A stretch of DNA of 64,000 nt from Coprinopsis marcescibilis. Taxonomy: Eukaryota > Basidiomycota > Agaricomycetes > Agaricales > Psathyrellaceae. The translations under genes and the position numbers were made by a program. Shown here piece after piece: positions 25,982 to 39,212 of this stretch (position 1 is its first letter; each line of letters begins with the position of its first letter). The notes under the pieces are model-generated. The model was given only the letters and a program-made list of their open reading frames with translations, did not search any database and was not told where the DNA came from. The stretch covers positions 1 to 64,000 of the forward strand of contig ML210243.1 of assembly GCA_004369085.1 (NCBI GenBank), in the 5' to 3' direction.

Positions 25982-28510
25982 TTAATTGACTTTGGCCAGG
26001 ACGATGGCAGTGCGTGTGGGTATATAGACCTAGACGCCAATGAGTTAGTCAACGAGACACGAGTTACAAGGGGGCTTACCTGGGTAAAGTTCTTGCGGTT
26101 ATTCCATTCCATTGGGGTAGTAAAGAACGAGACATTGGTGTCGATATTGTCGAACCCTCCAAAACTCTTTTCGTCGGTGGAGAGGATGATCTTGTACTCT
26201 CCAGGCGCCTCAACTCCAACCCTGTAATCGGTGTAACTGTTGGTTGGGTGGAAGTTGAAAACGAACAGGAGACCAGCGCGTTCGAAGACCAGAACCTTGT
26301 CGGCCTCATTCTTAAGAGAAACGTAGGCCTGTTAAGATCAACTGCGATTAGACCACAAACTAACCTGGATCTGTGCTTGGTGTACCTGAGCTGAGTCTAG
26401 CCACTTATATTTACCTGCAGCACGGTTCATGGCGCGGTCAAAGTTGTTGAGATATCTGTATCGTAGGACGGGATCGTCCACGACATTCCATTGGCGCCGA
26501 GCGTAATGGAATGAGTTTCCATTTCCTTCTCGAGGGAAATCAAGCCACTGTGGACGAGGTCGTGAGTTTACGGGTGCAAGCCCTTATACGATAGGACTGT
26601 ACCTCGGGATGACCGAATTCATTTCCAATGAAGTTGAGATAGCCTTCTCCACCAAGGGAATGGGTAACCAAACTAAAATAAAGTCGTCAGAAATGATTGC
26701 TGGCAAGTCAAGTCGACAATAAATACCGGATCAGCTTGTGAAGCGCGATTCCACGAGAGATGACAGGAGTCAAAGGACTCAAGTCAGACATATTGGTGTC
26801 TAATAGCAGATTAATCGACCTGCGATCCTGAGCATGGACGAAAACACTCACACATTTCCTTATCCATAAGCCAGAAGGCTAAAGTCTTGTCGCCGACGAG
26901 TGCCTGATCGTGACTCTCTGCATATCCAATGCTCTTCTCTCCATGACGCCTGTTAATCAATGTGAACACAATGTTGGCGATATCCCACTGATCGTCGCCC
27001 GTGTGCTTGAGCAGCTTGATCCACATATCCGGGACAGCCATGGACAGGCGATAATCGAACCCGATACCGCCTTGGTCAACAGGCAGGCTGAGCAAAGGCA
27101 TCCCTGAGACATCTTCTGCGATGGTGATGGAATTTGGGTATAAAGAATGCATGGCATCGTTGGCCTAGAGTATTCGTGAGTGACTTCGAATCAAGTTTGG
27201 CACAATCCATACCAGCATAAGATAAACAATGCCTTCTTCGTCGGCGCCATCCCCAAAGTATTCGTGGTAACCTCCAGAGAACCCAGTTCCAATACCGTGA
27301 TGTTTGTACATCATGCTTGTGACACCATCGAATCGGAAGCCGTCGAATTGCAATTCTTCCATCCAGTAACGAAGGTTGCTCAACAAGAACCGAACGACCT
27401 CGTGGCTCGCATAATTGAAAAGTCGACTGTCCCAGAGATCGTGCCGTCCTTTTCCTCCTTCATGGAAGTAGAGGTGGTCGGTACCATCGAATTCATTGAT
27501 TCCGTCGAGGACATTCTTGCAAGCATGGGAGTGGACTATGTCCAAAAGGACGGTGATTCCCATTCCATGGGCGACATCAACGAGTTCCTTCAGTTCCTCT
27601 AGGGTTCCGTAACGCGAACTAGCGGCGAAGAAACTGGTGATCTGGTAACCGAAGGCTGCATTGTGGTTTAATTGAGTTCCAAACATGTATGTCATACGTC
27701 ACTTACAAGCATAGTAGGCGTGCTCCATGACCGCCATTAGTTGAATGGTGTTGTATCCCAGATCCTTGATTCTTGGCAGCACATTCTTAGTGAACTCCTT
27801 GTACTGACCGACTCTGGCTTCTGCGGTAGCAATCCCAACGTGCGCCTCATAGATCCTGATATTGTCGACCCTGGGAGGGCGAGAATTCTTAAAGACGTAT
27901 TTCTCGGAAGGAGGCGGGTTCCAGAAGCGTGCGTCATACACAGGCGATACGGAAAGATCCTGTGTTACACGCTTTATCCAAGCTGGTAATCGCTCAATTC
28001 TTTCCCCAGATGGAAGAACCATAGAAATCTAGAAACTCGCGTATTTTCTCAGCGAACGGGGCAGCACCAGATAGCCGGTTTGGGCTTACCTTGACTTTCG
28101 AGTCATGGGGGATGGCGCAACGCCCATTTGGCAGCGGCGGGACGGTGATTTCCCAAACGCCAAATCGGTCCTGGGTCATAGGGTTCGATTTTCTGTCCCA
28201 ACCATCTATTCAATCGTCAGCAGTTGCTTTGAGCGAGAAAGAAAGCTGAATACGCACTGAAGTCGCCGATGAGGTACGCTTCCACTGCGTTAGGAGCCCA
28301 CTCCCTATAAACGACCTCATTGTTGGGCCCGACGTTGAAACCGTATCGCTCGTATCCCTTGGTGAACTTGTCGTAGCCGCCCTCATGTTGTTCGATGACG
28401 TCTTTCCAGCGACGGAAAGCATTGTGTCTCTGTATGATAGCAGGAATGTGAGGCTTGAGATAGCCGTCGATCTCGAGTACAACTTTGGGATCCAGAGGTT
28501 TCGTTGGCAT
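25982..28510 (-). CDS. GLC3: 1,4-alpha-glucan (glycogen) branching enzyme
   Basis: Ten minus-strand exons (28258-28510, 28090-28205, 27707-28028, 27213-27655, 26852-27164, 26727-26799, 26603-26672, 26386-26547, 26080-26328, 25982-26029) give 682 residues, normal for the family. It creates alpha-1,6 branches in glycogen. An N-terminal CBM48 region ends near [18 protein letters not shown]. The GH13 barrel shows [10 protein letters not shown] (region I), [12 protein letters not shown] with the nucleophile Asp340, TIAEDVSG with the acid Glu395, and [14 protein letters not shown]. The C-terminal beta domain ends with [13 protein letters not shown]. All nine introns keep phase. The gene converges with LEU2 (170 bases between stops) and shares a promoter region with the RING gene. 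Confidence 0.96.
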
Positions 28511-28901
28511 TTTGGTGGAGATGGAGGGGAAAGCGAGAGAAAGAACAGGGAGCGATATTCATTTCTCCGGGTTCTTATGAGGTTTTTATATGTTCGTGAC
28601 TGTCCATTCAAATCATCGGGGTGGTCTGCCAGATGAGGTTATGATGTAATCCTGCATATCACTGCATCGCCACCGAGAAGCTTTTAATTGGTGCCTGCCT
28701 GTTACCGGGATAATTAGTCAATGCGGACGGAGTGTAGTCCTCGAAATATTGGCCCAAATGTCATTCGATTCGGTCAGTTGGGTTCACGATATGGCCGTAA
28801 TTGAAGATAGCCAAGTTGTGGTATGTTTACTGCTCGCCAACGCTGCCCGCGGTCTTGGAATGTTTTGACTCGATTAGGATTTGTATTTTTCTCTCATCCG
28901 T
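28511..28901. promoter_or_regulatory. Divergent promoter region GLC3 / RING gene
   Basis: 391 bases with no gene. Nothing beyond a general AT-rich leader was recognised. Confidence 0.35.
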
Positions 28902-30287
28902 ATGCCTCGAACACGGTCCATGGCCAACCAGTCCTCGGGGACTTCGGGAAGTCGAAAAGCTCGCGATAGGGCGACAAAGGGGGAACGGTCGGATGCTGAA
29001 GACGGGGAGTATCCGGCGTTGCAGAGGATCCAGGTTGGTGTTGGCGATGCTAATACTAATCTTCCGCGGTCTGTGACTCATTGTGCTGCCTATTAGGGTT
29101 ACCTTGCCAAAGTTCAGAATGAGCTCCCGGCGCTCGAAGGGCAAGTCCTCGCTCTACAGAAGAAGAATCAAGAATTAGAAGAAGAGCTCGAGCGTGCAAA
29201 TGATAAAGCCGAAACGTCGAATGCTGGTGGTGGGAATAGGGCGAATACCGCTCGAATGGAGACCCTGGAAAGGACTGTGAATGAGTTGAAAGCGGTGGGT
29301 AGCAACCGGAGTACCTCTGCGGCTGGAATTTGACCCCTCTTAACAGGAGAATCGGAAAAAGGACAAGATCATTAAAAAGGTTATCCACAATTCATACCTC
29401 AAAACTGCCATTAACAACGAATTCGATTTGCTCAGATGAAGGATAAGGAGATCAAAGAGGAAGCACGGGATCTGCTGGACACGGAACCGGACGCCATGAC
29501 TGGAGAAGACCCTGTTCATAGGATGAGAAAGGTATGCTCGTCGAGCGCTGTATTGAGGACATATTTTTCAAAAGGTCGCACTGCAGCTGTTGCGTCGGTT
29601 CAATGATCTGATGCTTGTTACGACACTTGGTGACGGAGACGAGTGTCCAATATGTATGGAGAGGATGGTACCAAAAGAAACATCAGCGTAAGTCCGAAAC
29701 CACTTCTCGCTGTCCTGAACTCACCACCGTCCTCAATAGTTTTGATTGCCAACACCTGGTGTGCAACGAATGCTTCAAAGGAATTCTGCCAGATGCGAGT
29801 GAGAATTATCCATGTCCAGTTTGCCGCAAGAAGACAGCGAGGGAAGAAATGGAGTTGGTGACCATGACGGAACAAGAGCGATGGGACGCACTATTGCTCG
29901 TAGCTGAGGCATGGGCTGCAGCGGACCATAGACCAGAAATGGATACAAGTGAGGAGGAGGAAGAGAACGATATGTTTGTTCCTGACGGTGCTACGTGAGT
30001 GTACTGGGATCAGGTACGGTTATGAGCCCATCTGAACTCGAAATAGGACATCCGAACCAGACATCGCAGAAGAGGAAGAAGAGGAAGAAGGCCCAGAACA
30101 AGACGGTTACACTGAGGGAGAAGTTGTGAAGGAAGAAGAAGAAGAAGACGATTCAGAAGGGCCATCTTCGCCTCAGGCAGGACCCAGCAATCATCGTTCG
30201 TATGCGGAATCACCCGTCAAAGAGAAACGAAAACGTCTCGCCGAATTAGCAGAAGAGAGAGCGTCACGAAAGCAACGACGATGCTAG
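28902..30287 (+). CDS. C3HC4 RING-finger protein with coiled coil and acidic tail
   Basis: Seven exons (28902-29033, 29097-29294, 29347-29379, 29436-29531, 29575-29687, 29740-29994, 30047-30287) give 355 residues. A basic N-terminus is followed by a coiled coil at about residues 50-120 (Glu/Lys/Leu heptads such as LALQKKNQELEEELERAND). The RING lies at about 170-215: DECPICMERM, FDCQHLVCNECF, YPCPVC, giving C3HC4 spacing. The tail is acidic, with long Glu runs, then basic (SPVKEKRKRLAEL, SRKQRRC). A RING of this form usually acts as an E3 ubiquitin ligase; the substrate is unknown. The first intron uses a GTTGGT donor. Confidence 0.88.
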
Positions 30288-30595
30288 TCGAAAGGATTTC
30301 TCCTGTATTGATTGCCCCTTGAGTATCAATTTCTCTGATCTCATTGCGGAAACAAATAGGTTAGCCCCTAACTGAGAGCCAGAAAAGGAAGTTGTGCCGA
30401 TTTGACCGCGTTTGAATCACGTGACCGCGCGGCTTTGGTTGAAGCAAGGGCGCCAAGCTGGTTGGCTGTAAGAGTCTGTTCCTGTCCTCGTCGTTCTCCC
30501 CCCTGTGTACGAATCCCTCCGTCCCGGACCTTTTCTCGCTGGAAATATTGATACCTTTGCATCGACAACTCTGACTTCGACCGACCACCACCTCA
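30288..30595. promoter_or_regulatory. Intergenic between RING gene and RhoGEF gene (tandem)
   Basis: 308 bases holding the 3' flank of the RING gene and the promoter of the following RhoGEF. A CACGTG-type palindrome core (TCACGTGACC) is at about 30417-30426, a possible bHLH (E-box) site. Confidence 0.35.
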
Positions 30596-33500
30596 ATGGC
30601 GTTGAGCACGTCGCCTCGCAAGACTGTTCCTCTGGCGACGGGAGATGGGCCTCGGAGGGATGTCACACAGCAACAACAGAATGCCACCCGACGAGTCTTC
30701 TACTGCGGGGTAGTTGTTGAAGGATCAGAAAACGGTCGCCAATTACCAGATGGTGCGCGCAAACCTACTGGAATGATGCAGGTTGTTGACCCGCAACTTT
30801 AAAATCACAGAAATCCAGGAACTCGTCGTTTCGTTAGGAAACACACTAGAATCGGAGGAGGACCGTCTCATGCGCACATCACATTCAGCGCCAGTGAGTT
30901 CTCTCATATAATACGAATGCATTCAAGAGTGGCTATGCAACCTCTGAGAGGATGTGCTAGTTACTCATAGCCAACCATGGCATGCATGCCCGCACATTGG
31001 AACTGATTCTTGACTTGACAGGATCCATTACCGCCAAGAAAACGCGCATTGACTGACGCCTCCAAGCTATCATCTACCATCGATGAATTTGTATCAACAG
31101 AGCGTTCATATGTGCAGCGCATGCGAATACTCAAGGACGACTATGCCGATCCGCTGCGAACGTTCGCCAAAAGTAAAGACACAGCCATTATACCGTTATA
31201 CGAGGCAAAGACAATATTTGGCAACATCGATAGCATAATACCGGTTCACGAAGCCTTCTTACTCGACTTAGAGAAGATGGTCTCCCCCAGTGGCCCCGCT
31301 ACGGTTGGAGGTATCGGCGACGTCTCGCTACGACATTTTAAAGATCTTGGAGGCTTTGAACACTACAAACAATTCTATGCGAAGAGGGAAGACGCACAGA
31401 AGATATTCGAACGCGAGATGAACAGGCGAGGCTCGGGCTTTGCGGGCTTCATCGATGTTCGTGCTGTTGTTTCCTTTGGTTTTTGTTTTTGGGTCTGACA
31501 TCATTACCCCAAAGCGAATCAAGTATTCATCAACGGAATCCAAGAACCGGATTGGCCTGCGCGAGCTTCTCATGGAGCCAGTCCAACGAATACCCCGATA
31601 TACCATGATGTTCCGCAATATGTTAAAGATTATGGCTCCTGATGATCCACAGCGCGCGAAACTCACCGAGGCAGACGAGATTGCTAGCAAAATTGCTCAA
31701 GCCGAGATTGACGACGAAACAAAGCGCGCCTCAATACACTTCTGCCTTAGTACAAGCATCGACGGATTTCCCCCGGGCTTGTTCTCCAATAACCGCAAAT
31801 TTATCGATTCCATCGACGTCGAAGACATTATCGGCGATACACCAATATCATCAGCATCATCGACCATTAGCGGGGCTGCGACAACGTTGCACGCGACACT
31901 CTTCTTGTTCGACGACAAACTGTTGATTGCCAAGCGGCCAAACGGAGACAAGGGTGGCCAGGCGCTGTCAGGTCTCGATAACCTTGATAAGATTACCAAA
32001 GCTGGCACGATGCCGGTTGGAAAGAAGAGGCCACCCATGACCTGCAAAGGGGTAATCGACATTGTCGATGTGGTGGTATCTGATCCTGGAGGTCCAGGTG
32101 AGTGAGACTCCAGAAATATCTGAAATCACGCGTTAACTGGCTGCGAAGACATCCACCTTTTCCTGGAGAATCCCCCTTTGGACCAGAGCGACCGCTGGGT
32201 CGGTCGACCTTTCCGTTCTTTAGCAGTCGTTCACCCTCCCTCCCATATCAACATGGATCCAACCAACACCGAGTTGTCAAAACACCGATTTCTTGAGAAC
32301 CTGTGGAAAGTGCAGGCAAACTACCGAGCGCGACAGGGCCAATCCGTTATTCTGTGCTCTGAAGAGCAGGAAGTGGAAACCCGATCCACTCGCGTGACAT
32401 TCGCGAGGACGTATTTTAATGTGTACACACGGACGGCTTTCCTCCAAGAACCAAAGAAAGTACGAGTGCAACTTTCTTACAATCCGACATCTCGTGCTGA
32501 CTGAAAATTGTCAGACCAAAGTTGTCGTTCACATCGACCCATTAGGTTCTGCAGATCCTATCCCCTTCGGAATGGGTGCACCCCCATTCGCACGAATACG
32601 AATTCAACCTATCCCTGGTGGACTCTGTCGTTTCACGGTGAACTCAAGCGACCCTTCGGATGAAGGCGAAGAGGATATCGTCCAATCCGAACGTGTCCCT
32701 TCACGTATTGTTCAAACAAGTAAGTTTGTTTGTTGCTTTGCGAGTTGTCCAGCTCGTATTTACGGTTTGCAGTCCATCAGTTTGGCCTTTTCACGTTCAG
32801 GACTGGCAAGAATTCTGTGCCTGGTACTCCAACCGCTCGGTCCAAGGCCGCTATATTTTCACTAGATACCATTTCACGCAACATATTCAACGGTCGGCCT
32901 GCTTCGGCCATGGGCGATTTCTTTGGTGGGTCCATCAACGGACACCGACGCACCAAATCATCGACAACCAGTCGCTCTTCGATGTACACAAGCACCACTG
33001 GAACTATGGATAGTCTACTCAGGTCGCACAGGTCCAACTCTACGGTTGGTACAAGTGTGGAGGATGATGCTTCTTTCTTTTCTTCTCGTTCCTCGAAAGG
33101 AAAATTGAGGAAGGCACATGGAGGCTCTACCTCGGACTCTGACGGTGGATCTCTCGGAAAGAGCTTCCTGGGGAGGAGCTTGCAATCTCGATCCTCGAAC
33201 AGGTCGAGGTCGCGGTCACGGGAAAGGAGCGAAGCTAGTGATGGCGATGATGACCAGAGCACGATAATGGCGCCTCCACCAAAGCCTGTTGACTCGTCGG
33301 ATTACAATCTGGCGTTGCAATTGGAGCTTGCGCGACAGAATAGTTTGCAGCAACACGGAAAGCCCCTGCCAGCGATCGATTTGGATATGGCGATAGAAGA
33401 AACAATCTACGAAGGTAAAAAGATTTCTGGGATTCACGCGTGGGATGAGTACGCTGACAGAATTGCAGAGCAACCGCCTCAGTCCATAAGACCAGGATCA

Positions 33501-35200
33501 CGCGCATCAGGGCGGTCGACAACACCTCGGCCAGTCTCGCCGACAAAGCGCCCAGAGTCTCCGGAACTGAGTCGGCACGGCTCCCGATCCCGATCTCAGC
33601 CTGCCGCTGATCGCAGGCCGGTTGGTCCCCGCTCTGTATCACCACTGCCTCCGACAAAGTTCACCTCTGCAAGCACTTCTGATTTATTTTCCATGGATGA
33701 TGACCCAGTCTCTGAATCCGATCACGAACACAATACCGATGATTTCCAAACTCCATCTCGACAATCCTCAGCCATCCCACGAAGTCGCAGACAACCGTTC
33801 CCCGGAAATGCCACTCCTAAGCCGATGCAACAACCTTCAACAACTTCCGCTGTTCCATCTTCTGTAGAACCCCTATCAATAAAGAAAAAGATATCCGTTC
33901 GCTCAACAACTTCGGCCACCCATCCTCATTCGCCAACTCCAACCCGGAAATTGTATATGAAGGGTTCGCCTCTAAACAAACCTGTCCGCACTTCGCCCCG
34001 CAGGGTTTCTCCCCAACAAATGAAAAAGTTCAAGTCCTCCACCACCCCGATCCCGCCTATCAAGTCAGCTTTGGTCGATGACCTTGTTCGAGTGGCCGTC
34101 GCAACCAAAGATGACGTAGGTCTTTCAATGCCCTTCATACCATCAGCCCTTAATATCATCTTCGTTCCAGATCGAATCATCCCATCGCGCCGTCAAACGC
34201 ATCAAGGTTGAACTCGACAAATTCAGCGTCGCCATCCAGAGCGTGAATGAAGAACCAGTCTCCCGACCCGCCTCTCCAGATAAATTGTTGAGGACCCTGC
34301 AACCTCAGCCCAGGTCACAGCATTTGGTATGTTCTCGTACTCTTACGGACCATGCGTTGTGGACCTGATCGTGTCGCGTCCAGACCAGGGAAGCTCAGCA
34401 GCGCATGGAAGAAATGCAAAAGTTGCTCAGTCACCGACAAATTGATGGCACTCCACGTGGGCGTCCGAGGGCAGGGACAGGGGGACCATTTGACCAACCG
34501 ATGTCTGGTTCAACAGTTTCGAACACCCAGCCAGGCCATGTTACGCGCTCGATGCAAACGTTGGCCAATGAGGCGGACCGTAGCCTCACTCAGGCTCTGT
34601 CGCAACAGTCAGAATTGGAGAATACCCTTGGAGCTCTGGCTACCCAATTCAAAGAGGTCCGAAGCCTTGTTTACATTCAGAGTCGCATGTGTTGACATTA
34701 TTTCCTTTTGCAGAAACTCGTTGAGCTAGAGAGAACGCGTTTGGAGCTTCAGAACGCCAGGCGCCAGACCGAGTTGGTGAAGAGCCTTCTTGCCGACGCG
34801 ACAGCAGAAAAGGAGATCATGTATGAGGTACGTGACTCTTCACATACCATTTATTTACAGACGCTGATATATACACCACAGGCCTTTAACGAAGAGTTGG
34901 ATGGCATGTACAATGACATAAACCTTCCGGATGATGATGCTTGGGTTGCTTTGACAGCAGACTTGCAACGGACGAAGGAATCGAAGAACGAGCTAGGCAA
35001 AGAGAATTCGTGAGTACATCCAATTCTACCTCCATTGAATCTCATGTAATCTCTCCAATATGAAGGTTATTGAAGCGTCAGCTGGCTGAAGCAGAACTAC
35101 GACGCGACGAGTGAGTGCTTCGGCTTCGTCCGCATGTCCGAAACTGACCGTGACCTTTAGATGCGCCGACCTACTCCGTCACCATGGATTGATTCCATGA
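30596..35200 (+). CDS. RhoGEF (DH domain) protein 1, 1290 residues
   Basis: Thirteen exons: 30596-30752, 30811-30893, 31022-31456, 31515-32097, 32149-32459, 32515-32719, 32773-34115, 34171-34326, 34384-34656, 34714-34827, 34882-35009, 35066-35110, 35161-35200. The DH domain starts near residue 90 (LSSTIDEFVSTERSYVQRM), contains YEAKTIFGNIDSIIPVHEAF, and its most conserved helix is GLRELLMEPVQRIPRYTMMF. A PH-like region follows (TLHATLFLFDDKLLIAKR). The middle 600 residues are Ser/Arg/Pro-rich and disordered, with SRSRSRER repeats. The C-terminus is coiled coil (LVELERTRLELQNARRQTE). Such proteins activate Rho/Cdc42-type GTPases in polarity and septation. The splice from exon 1 (GTGCGC donor) was chosen because it alone reaches the EIQELVVSLG frame. 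It lies tail to tail with a second RhoGEF. Confidence 0.9.
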
Positions 35201-35696
35201 GTTGTATACAAGTAATCCCGTCTGTTTTTGGGTTCATGTTCCTCTGATTTCAGCAAGCTATCTAGTCACACTGCACGCATCACATTTACATCTTATAGAG
35301 CATTTATTTCATTGGGATTCTACTGTCTATGTAGCTACCGTAGCAATATTGCAGCTTCGCATACACGGCGTCATGTTTTATCATCGTATTCGAAATTCAA
35401 ATAGGGCTAGCGATTCTAAATAATACTCGATCGTAAGCTCAAGGGCGTCATTACTCGTAAAAATATATATCGCAGTCGCGATATCGGTGGGTCGTCAATA
35501 ACAATACTAGGTGCTGATCAATAGAATAAGAGAGGTGAATGAGATGCATCGATGCTAATGTTACAAATGTGTGGTGCTTGGGGGGGCAAGGGACTTGTGG
35601 TACATGATTTATAGAACGAGTGCCGATAAATTATAAGGAGTGTGGGTATTTTTGGTATTATCTTGAGTCGTACTGGCGTACTTTTGTGGGGGCGCA
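35201..35696. other. Convergent intergenic region between the two RhoGEF genes
   Basis: 496 AT-rich bases between two stop codons, presumably both 3' UTRs. A small imperfect inverted repeat (ATCGCAGTCGCGATATCG, near 35468-35486) was seen; its function is unknown. Confidence 0.4.
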
Positions 35697-38600
35697 TTAT
35701 GTGGCAACAGTTGGTCGGTTAACAAGGTTCGATATGGAGCTAGAAGCAGGATGATTATGTTCATCCCGATGTCGAGGTCGTCTCCGAATGGAATCCATCG
35801 TCCATCGATGAAGTGCGTTGGTTCCGTGATGTTCATGGGGCTTGGTATAGTTGGGAAACGCCGAGGTTGTTGGCGACAGGTTGTGTCGAATATGAAACAG
35901 ATCCTTGACACCACGAACTAGTGATTTGGACGGTCGTAATGGCGACCCTTCGTTGGAGGATATCGTTGGAGTCAATAATCCGCTTGAAGCCGTTGAGGTC
36001 GTGTCGCTGTGAGCTAGTATGGGAGGGTTCCTAGCAGAAGACGGGGGAGAGTTTGTTTCCATGCTGGAGCTCGATGGAATCGAAGAAACATTCTTCTCAT
36101 CTTCGTTTAGCAAAGGGGGGAAGGATGTGATGCTCAAATTCACTGCATTTCGGCGAGAAGCGATCGTCCCTTTCCGAGGGGATCTGTTCGTCACTAGGCC
36201 GTCCAGGCTATCCGCCGTTCTTGAGCGAGGAACGCGTATGCTCTCGTGCTTCGATAGGCGGCTCTTCGTCTTCGTCCTCCCAAGGCCGGAGCCCGACCGG
36301 AAAAGTTCTTCGTCATGACTAAACGCATACATCCTGGCGTTCAAGCATGCAGCGGAAGTTACATCCTGCAGAGCTTGGTCAACGTGAAGACGTGCAACAG
36401 GAGAGGACCGACGGATGACGATTGTCTCTGCGTCAGATCCTGTAGGGGTAAAGATGCTCTTTACCGATGTGGAGGAGGATCGTCGGCTTGTCGATGGGGA
36501 GAGTTCGGGCCTAGGAGGAACGTCATACCTTCGAAGTCGCATCTTGCTCTTCGAAGGACCTCGAAGAGAGGCAAAGAATGGTTCGGATAGCTCTGCATCT
36601 GAGAGGTTGTTGGATAGTTCGGGGATAGATTGGATGGTGGGAAGTGCGCTGGAAATCTCGGATTCCGAGCCCAGCGAAGAGATGAAAACACCCTTTTCAT
36701 CAAACTTGAAGCTAGGTGTTGGCTCGTTAACCCAGTTTGGTCTTTCTTTGGCAGACTCGCGGATAGCAGAAAGCCAAACATCCTTCTCCTTCTGACATGA
36801 TGCCGCCAATTCAAAGTGCTGTTCGCCACACGAGATTCGGATGGAGTGGGGGAGCATGGCTGAGGGGAGGTACCATATCAGTACATTGGAAAGACTTAGG
36901 AACAGCCAATGGACGAACCTTCTACTTCTTCTACGTCTGAAGCCCTGAAATCTGAGAGCGAGAACCAGTGCTTCGGCTCGTACTTTCGTCCCTTGAAGAC
37001 CTTCGCGAGAATAAAGTATCCTCCAGGATATAGGAAGGCCCCGTAGTACTTGGCTTTGAAGTTGGATTTGCTCTCAAGTGGCCGCAGTGGGTGATGGTGC
37101 ATTACATCAAGGGAACCGGCAAGCAAGCAGGTCCCGAGGGATGTCAAAAACTCTGCCGTCAGGGTCTGTATGGATGTGTCTGCGGCGCCCAAAAGTGCTT
37201 GGCCCCCAAGGAAAATTCGTGAACTGATCAGGGAGGACTGAAGAGCGACGTCTTGTCGGTGCCGAGCTTCGTCGACAGAAGATGCGACGTGTCGCATGGC
37301 CTGGGTCGCACTCTTCACCACTACGTCGACATCGGAAGGTGTGTTAAGTGCGGTCGAAAACCCGCTTTGAGAGGATGACGCGGTAAGGAGTTGTTTCAAC
37401 AGCAGGGGGTACTTGCAAATTCGTTGGACAGGCTTGATCATGTAGTCGGTGAAGGCGATCATTCGGGTTGGTCCTTCCTTCCTGGCATCGGCTGGCGCAA
37501 CAGAGCCCTCTTTGGTCGGACAAAGCATGCGCAGGGACCGTACAGCCCCATCCAAAGACGTCAGAGACAGAGCACGAGTCCTATCCTCGGCCAACTGAGC
37601 CGTCATTGGCGTCGAGCCCGGCTTGGGTTCCGATTCCGCCACCTTTCCTGCTTCCAAATCCGAGACTATGACCGAACAGCGCTGCTCAAATGCCTCCCAC
37701 TCCGAAGCGTGTTGCTGAGAAACTCTCCTGACCAGATCGAGGACCTCCAGATGCCCAGCACAAAATGATTGATACGCGTTGAAACGCGAGGCCTAAACAG
37801 CAAGTTAATCGGCTGGATAAATATCACGTCGAGAACACGCACCTCAGTGGCAAATTGCGCCGAGACCATTCGGACAGCGGTATCAACATTTTTCAGCACG
37901 GTTGGGCTAGGATTTTGATCAGAATGCTCCATGGTGATCCCCAGTGGTTCAACAATCGCAGACAACTGCTTGAGAAAATGCTCGTGAAGCAGTAACAGAT
38001 CTTCGGCGTTGCGAGTAATAAGCTCCAGTTCGCTATCAGTGAATAGGTAGCGGGTATTTGTAGGTTTGGGCACGTCCTTGATGGAGGATATCGAGGGCGG
38101 AATCGAATGTTGTTCTGGTTGAACTTGATACGAGTGCGAATTGACCCATGGCCCTGATGCAAATGAGGCTGACGCACGACCAAAGGTGGAATTGAAGACT
38201 GGTGCAGTACGTTGCGCAAGGGTAGGTAAATTGCGAAGGTAAACCTATGGGAAGATCAATAATGGCGCATGAATATATCGAATAAGAAACGAACCGTGAC
38301 GAAAGTCTTCAGATCTGCCACATAACCAAGCTCTGTTGACAGCAGCTCTTTCAATGCGTGAAACCTCCGGGAGTCGTCTTTGTACTTTTGCTCCTCCCAA
38401 ACGTCTTCAGGGCTACAATCGCTCCAACTCCCATCCGGGCTAAAATCGTCGTTCAAGCTCCTTGGAGCTGATTCAGGAGAATCGGCGCCTTCGTCTTCAA
38501 TGTCGGTATTCGGGTTCGGTAGATGGAATATTGGTTTCGAGTGAGTGAGCCCTGGTTTCTGACGAGCCTCAACTTCTGGCAGCATACTGTTGGAGAAGGA

Positions 38601-39212
38601 GCGCAGTCGAAACGAGAGAGATGGGGCAACTTGACCGAGCCCCAGTTCAGTGGGTGAGGTAGCCTCTCCATGACGCATGTCAGGCACTGAAGTACATTTC
38701 AGAAGTCTCGGTCCCTGACCCCCATGCCGGTACGTTGAGGCAGGGCATGAGGCAGAGGGTACAAAACCAGTGGTTGGCGCCCGTTCGTTCGGCAAGATAG
38801 CGCCAGTGGACTTGATGGGCGGCGTTGGGGGTGTGGATATCCATGTAGGTGGAGTAGTCGAAACCAGCACACGCACCGAAACGCGTTTGGCGGACCCAGG
38901 ACTAGCACATTCGTCCTTGCCGCCGTCATGCGATGCGATACTAGACGTTGGGGTGCAGATGGGAGATGCTTGAATTGACGGAAGCGGGAGGAATCCTAAA
39001 TTGGGCCGCCTTGGCGAGCACCTCATATCTGTGGGCACTTTAATAAAAATCGTGTCGACTGATCCGGAATGGTCGTCCCGAGAATCTGCGAATGCAGGGT
39101 AACAAATTCTGCTATCATTCTGAGCCATCCTCCCTGCTAATCTGCGAGACAGAGCTGCCTCTGCCGACCGCTGGGATACGATGAAATGGTCGTTTGGGGC
39201 GAGAACGTCCAT
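35697..39212 (-). CDS. RhoGEF (DH-PH) protein 2, 1118 residues
   Basis: Four minus-strand exons (38295-39212, 37843-38244, 36919-37792, 35697-36859). The N-terminal 270 residues are disordered. The DH domain begins at RFHALKELLSTELGYVADLK, continues through FTDSELELITRNAEDLLLLH, and has the signature helix MIKPVQRICKYPLLLKQLL. A PH domain follows, from KAKYYGAFLYPGGYFILAKV to EKDVWLSAIRESAKE; an intron splits it after DVEEVE. The C-terminal 330 residues are Ser-rich and basic. It is a different DH subfamily from the neighbouring RhoGEF: DH sequence, intron pattern and domain order all differ, so it is not a recent duplicate. The start is the ATG at 39212, which follows a possible acceptor (CACACAG), so a further 5' exon cannot be excluded. 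Confidence 0.88.

Noticed and set aside
30066..30150. GAA/GAG-rich repeat
   Set aside because: It encodes the acidic tail of the RING protein in frame.
31328..31690. Minus-strand open frame inside the first RhoGEF gene
   Set aside because: Shadow of the plus-strand DH-domain exons; no conserved features of its own.
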